Positions 63,901 through 64,000 of a stretch of DNA of 64,000 nucleotides are shown in pieces; within the stretch, counting starts at the first letter, position 1, and every line of letters starts with the position of its first letter. A model generated the notes under the pieces. The model was not told where the DNA came from, ran no database searches, and saw nothing but the letters and a program-made list of their open reading frames with translations. A program made the position numbers and the translations under genes. Source of the stretch: Candidatus Eiseniibacteriota bacterium (lineage in GTDB: Bacteria; Orphanbacterota; Orphanbacteria; Orphanbacterales; Orphanbacteraceae); assembly GCA_029262235.1 (NCBI GenBank), contig JAJCZU010000002.1, forward strand, positions 620,001 through 684,000. The letters are read 5' to 3'.

Positions 63901-64000
63901 TCACGAATGACGGGGACGTGGGGGTGCAGGTCGTCGATCTGGCGGGTCAGGAGATGCACGCACTGCGTGTTTCCGGCCATTTCGGGGAGAATGAAATCGT
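60903..64000 (+). CDS. Secreted M6 (immune inhibitor A-like) metalloprotease with type IX-like C-terminal domain (truncated by window end)
   Basis: The frame is open from the ATG at 60903 to the window end (over 1030 residues). Signal peptide: APTLAALLWMASAVPAEC. The M6 catalytic motif is HEFGHQLGLPDLY (His308, Glu309, His312), preceded by DGYIVFHAGPD and followed by WDLMDSGG, as in immune inhibitor A proteases. The middle contains repeated propeller-like strands (NVDRAGSDEWIVAFESG, DRNGDGIPELAIPTGD: FG-GAP-like). The visible end, YCYPNPVRGENAKLRF, opens a YPNP-type C-terminal sorting domain like that of the C25 protein. AGGAGG lies 15 nt upstream of the ATG, a long spacing. Probably cargo of the PorU/PorV system. 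Confidence 0.82.
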   Translation, partial: MTGGRRNSAIAPTLAALLWMASAVPAECATPGDLLPLARTHVASGAKQTDSHDHATDQNARNPFPCVLGSGGVPEPARGVRTGLEYLMKGGREGAQKAASRVDTVRVACFRIEWEEDSVGDLTTAEGGRFLAEPDTAWPFLIDAPPHDSTYFHTHMSVLREYVRRQSYGRTHVEWEIFPKSENGTYRLGDTQDYLPEGDSDDWDLIERSDLLVKFCTDAILLVDSVDATVDFSAYDGYIVFHAGPDLQTDINQDSPGDIPSFFLSLGDSDIVHVDVEEDSFPITTITCLPEYDSQDGFIFGLNGVLAHEFGHQLGLPDLYSTSNFFPAVGQWDLMDSGGLVSIGSAGGFLTGIIPASFSAWSKFYLGWIDPVVIDAPGPLAITASTFGEDDTTARFAMVPLNESEYFLVENRIGLAGEDDFAARLDTLNSVVLGPVTNDEARTPTGDYDFPLPGWGTLIWHINERVLSPINIFFNTVNTQFNQKGLELEEADGIREIGNPFSAYWDGSPNDPWRDDTAEEFGPRTAPNTNMTDGGVTGVSITGFPAVDTVVTIQFDVRSPLPGFPVPMTADSIVIEPAGLHVFSDRAAAFWISIDTAGALYAGATTYTPGENGPTITRDSLPGLPTTFALAGSFRGGQGEEALTFAEGRGYLLDAGGALLELEGAVFDTLLADPMALSFDEATDDRVVTLGPDSSRTFAISGDSLIVTDRTALPARPRSNVAAIESAGRSEFAYVGAGGMLHVRNLLTDGPPWESVAVLDDTSRAWSLSGNVDRAGSDEWIVAFESGNIAILHADGSMHDGWPVTIGRAVTGEPFFTDRNGDGIPELAIPTGDRLQVLTEYGFPQKETPLRIPEVLREEEILVNHGVSVDFGDGPEPIATDDGGRLFRWTGQDRLVDSWPRSSGAWNSLLQVAPGFGEDSYHIYTLARDGHLYSFPLALDADGVVLWPASGGGPGRRFALDETLLGPRAEPAPGAPLDLSRAYCYPNPVRGENAKLRFTLTNDGDVGVQVVDLAGQEMHALRVSGHFGENEI

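Overview
The window is a GC-rich, densely packed bacterial chromosome segment with short intergenic gaps, many 1-4 nt stop/start overlaps and frequent GTG/TTG starts. No rRNA, tRNA, CRISPR array, insertion sequence or phage gene is recognisable, and no gene-free stretch exceeds 300 bases. PorU-like and PorV-like type IX secretion proteins, secreted proteins ending in 'YPNP' C-terminal domains, an Omp85-type barrel fusion and a complete Na+-NQR point to a Gram-negative (diderm) member of the FCB superphylum, most likely one of its candidate phyla (Eisenbacteria/Krumholzibacteria/Latescibacteria-like). That placement is inference from gene content only.

Layout. 1-203 is the N-terminus of a secreted protein on the minus strand. 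0.5-4.2 kb holds a membrane/spermidine-synthase-like/TPR fusion and a TPR lipoprotein. 4.3-8.6 kb holds a divergent pair: an acyltransferase-lipase fusion and an ABC-F ATPase. 8.6-17.7 kb is a minus-strand block: an aconitase-family enzyme with its swivel domain at the N-terminus, thiol peroxidase, a giant metalloprotease/propeller/beta-barrel fusion, and canonical aconitase A. 17.8-20.4 kb holds a shortened YgfK-like oxidoreductase and a flavin-reductase-like protein. 20.4-26.5 kb is one coupled operon: an aminotransferase-fold protein lacking its PLP lysine, folK, a deoxynucleoside kinase, panB, panC, a stand-alone GlmU-type nucleotidyltransferase, a HIT protein, a LytR_C protein and tatA. 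26.5-30.9 kb is a divergent PpiD/M23 envelope pair. 30.9-36.6 kb is dnaE, a methyltransferase, queG and def. 36.7-43.5 kb is an orphan membrane protein, iscS, an IscA-like carrier, nadA, mtaB, miaB and a tiny Cys protein.

43.6-50.9 kb is a complete Na+-translocating NADH:quinone reductase operon (nqrABCDEF) with its FMN transferase apbE and maturation factor nqrM, preceded by a strong promoter and about 200 nt of leader that can fold into a multi-branched RNA. 51-54.5 kb holds a PPC-domain secreted protein with a textbook terminator, a PolX-fold pseudoenzyme divergent from a PHP phosphoesterase, and an outer-membrane-like protein. 54.5-55.5 kb is accA. 55.7-64 kb is a type IX-like secretion locus: a C25 (PorU-like) peptidase, a PorV-like barrel, and an M6 metalloprotease whose 'YPNP' C-terminal domain suggests it is their substrate; it runs off the window.

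Main functional themes are Na+/redox bioenergetics (NQR, aconitases, Fe-S assembly feeding NadA, MiaB, MtaB, QueG and NqrF), cofactor biosynthesis (folate, pantothenate, NAD) and protein secretion. Promoters follow TTGACt-N17-TAnnnT at several sites. Many long antisense open frames are GC-driven shadows of real genes and were left out.
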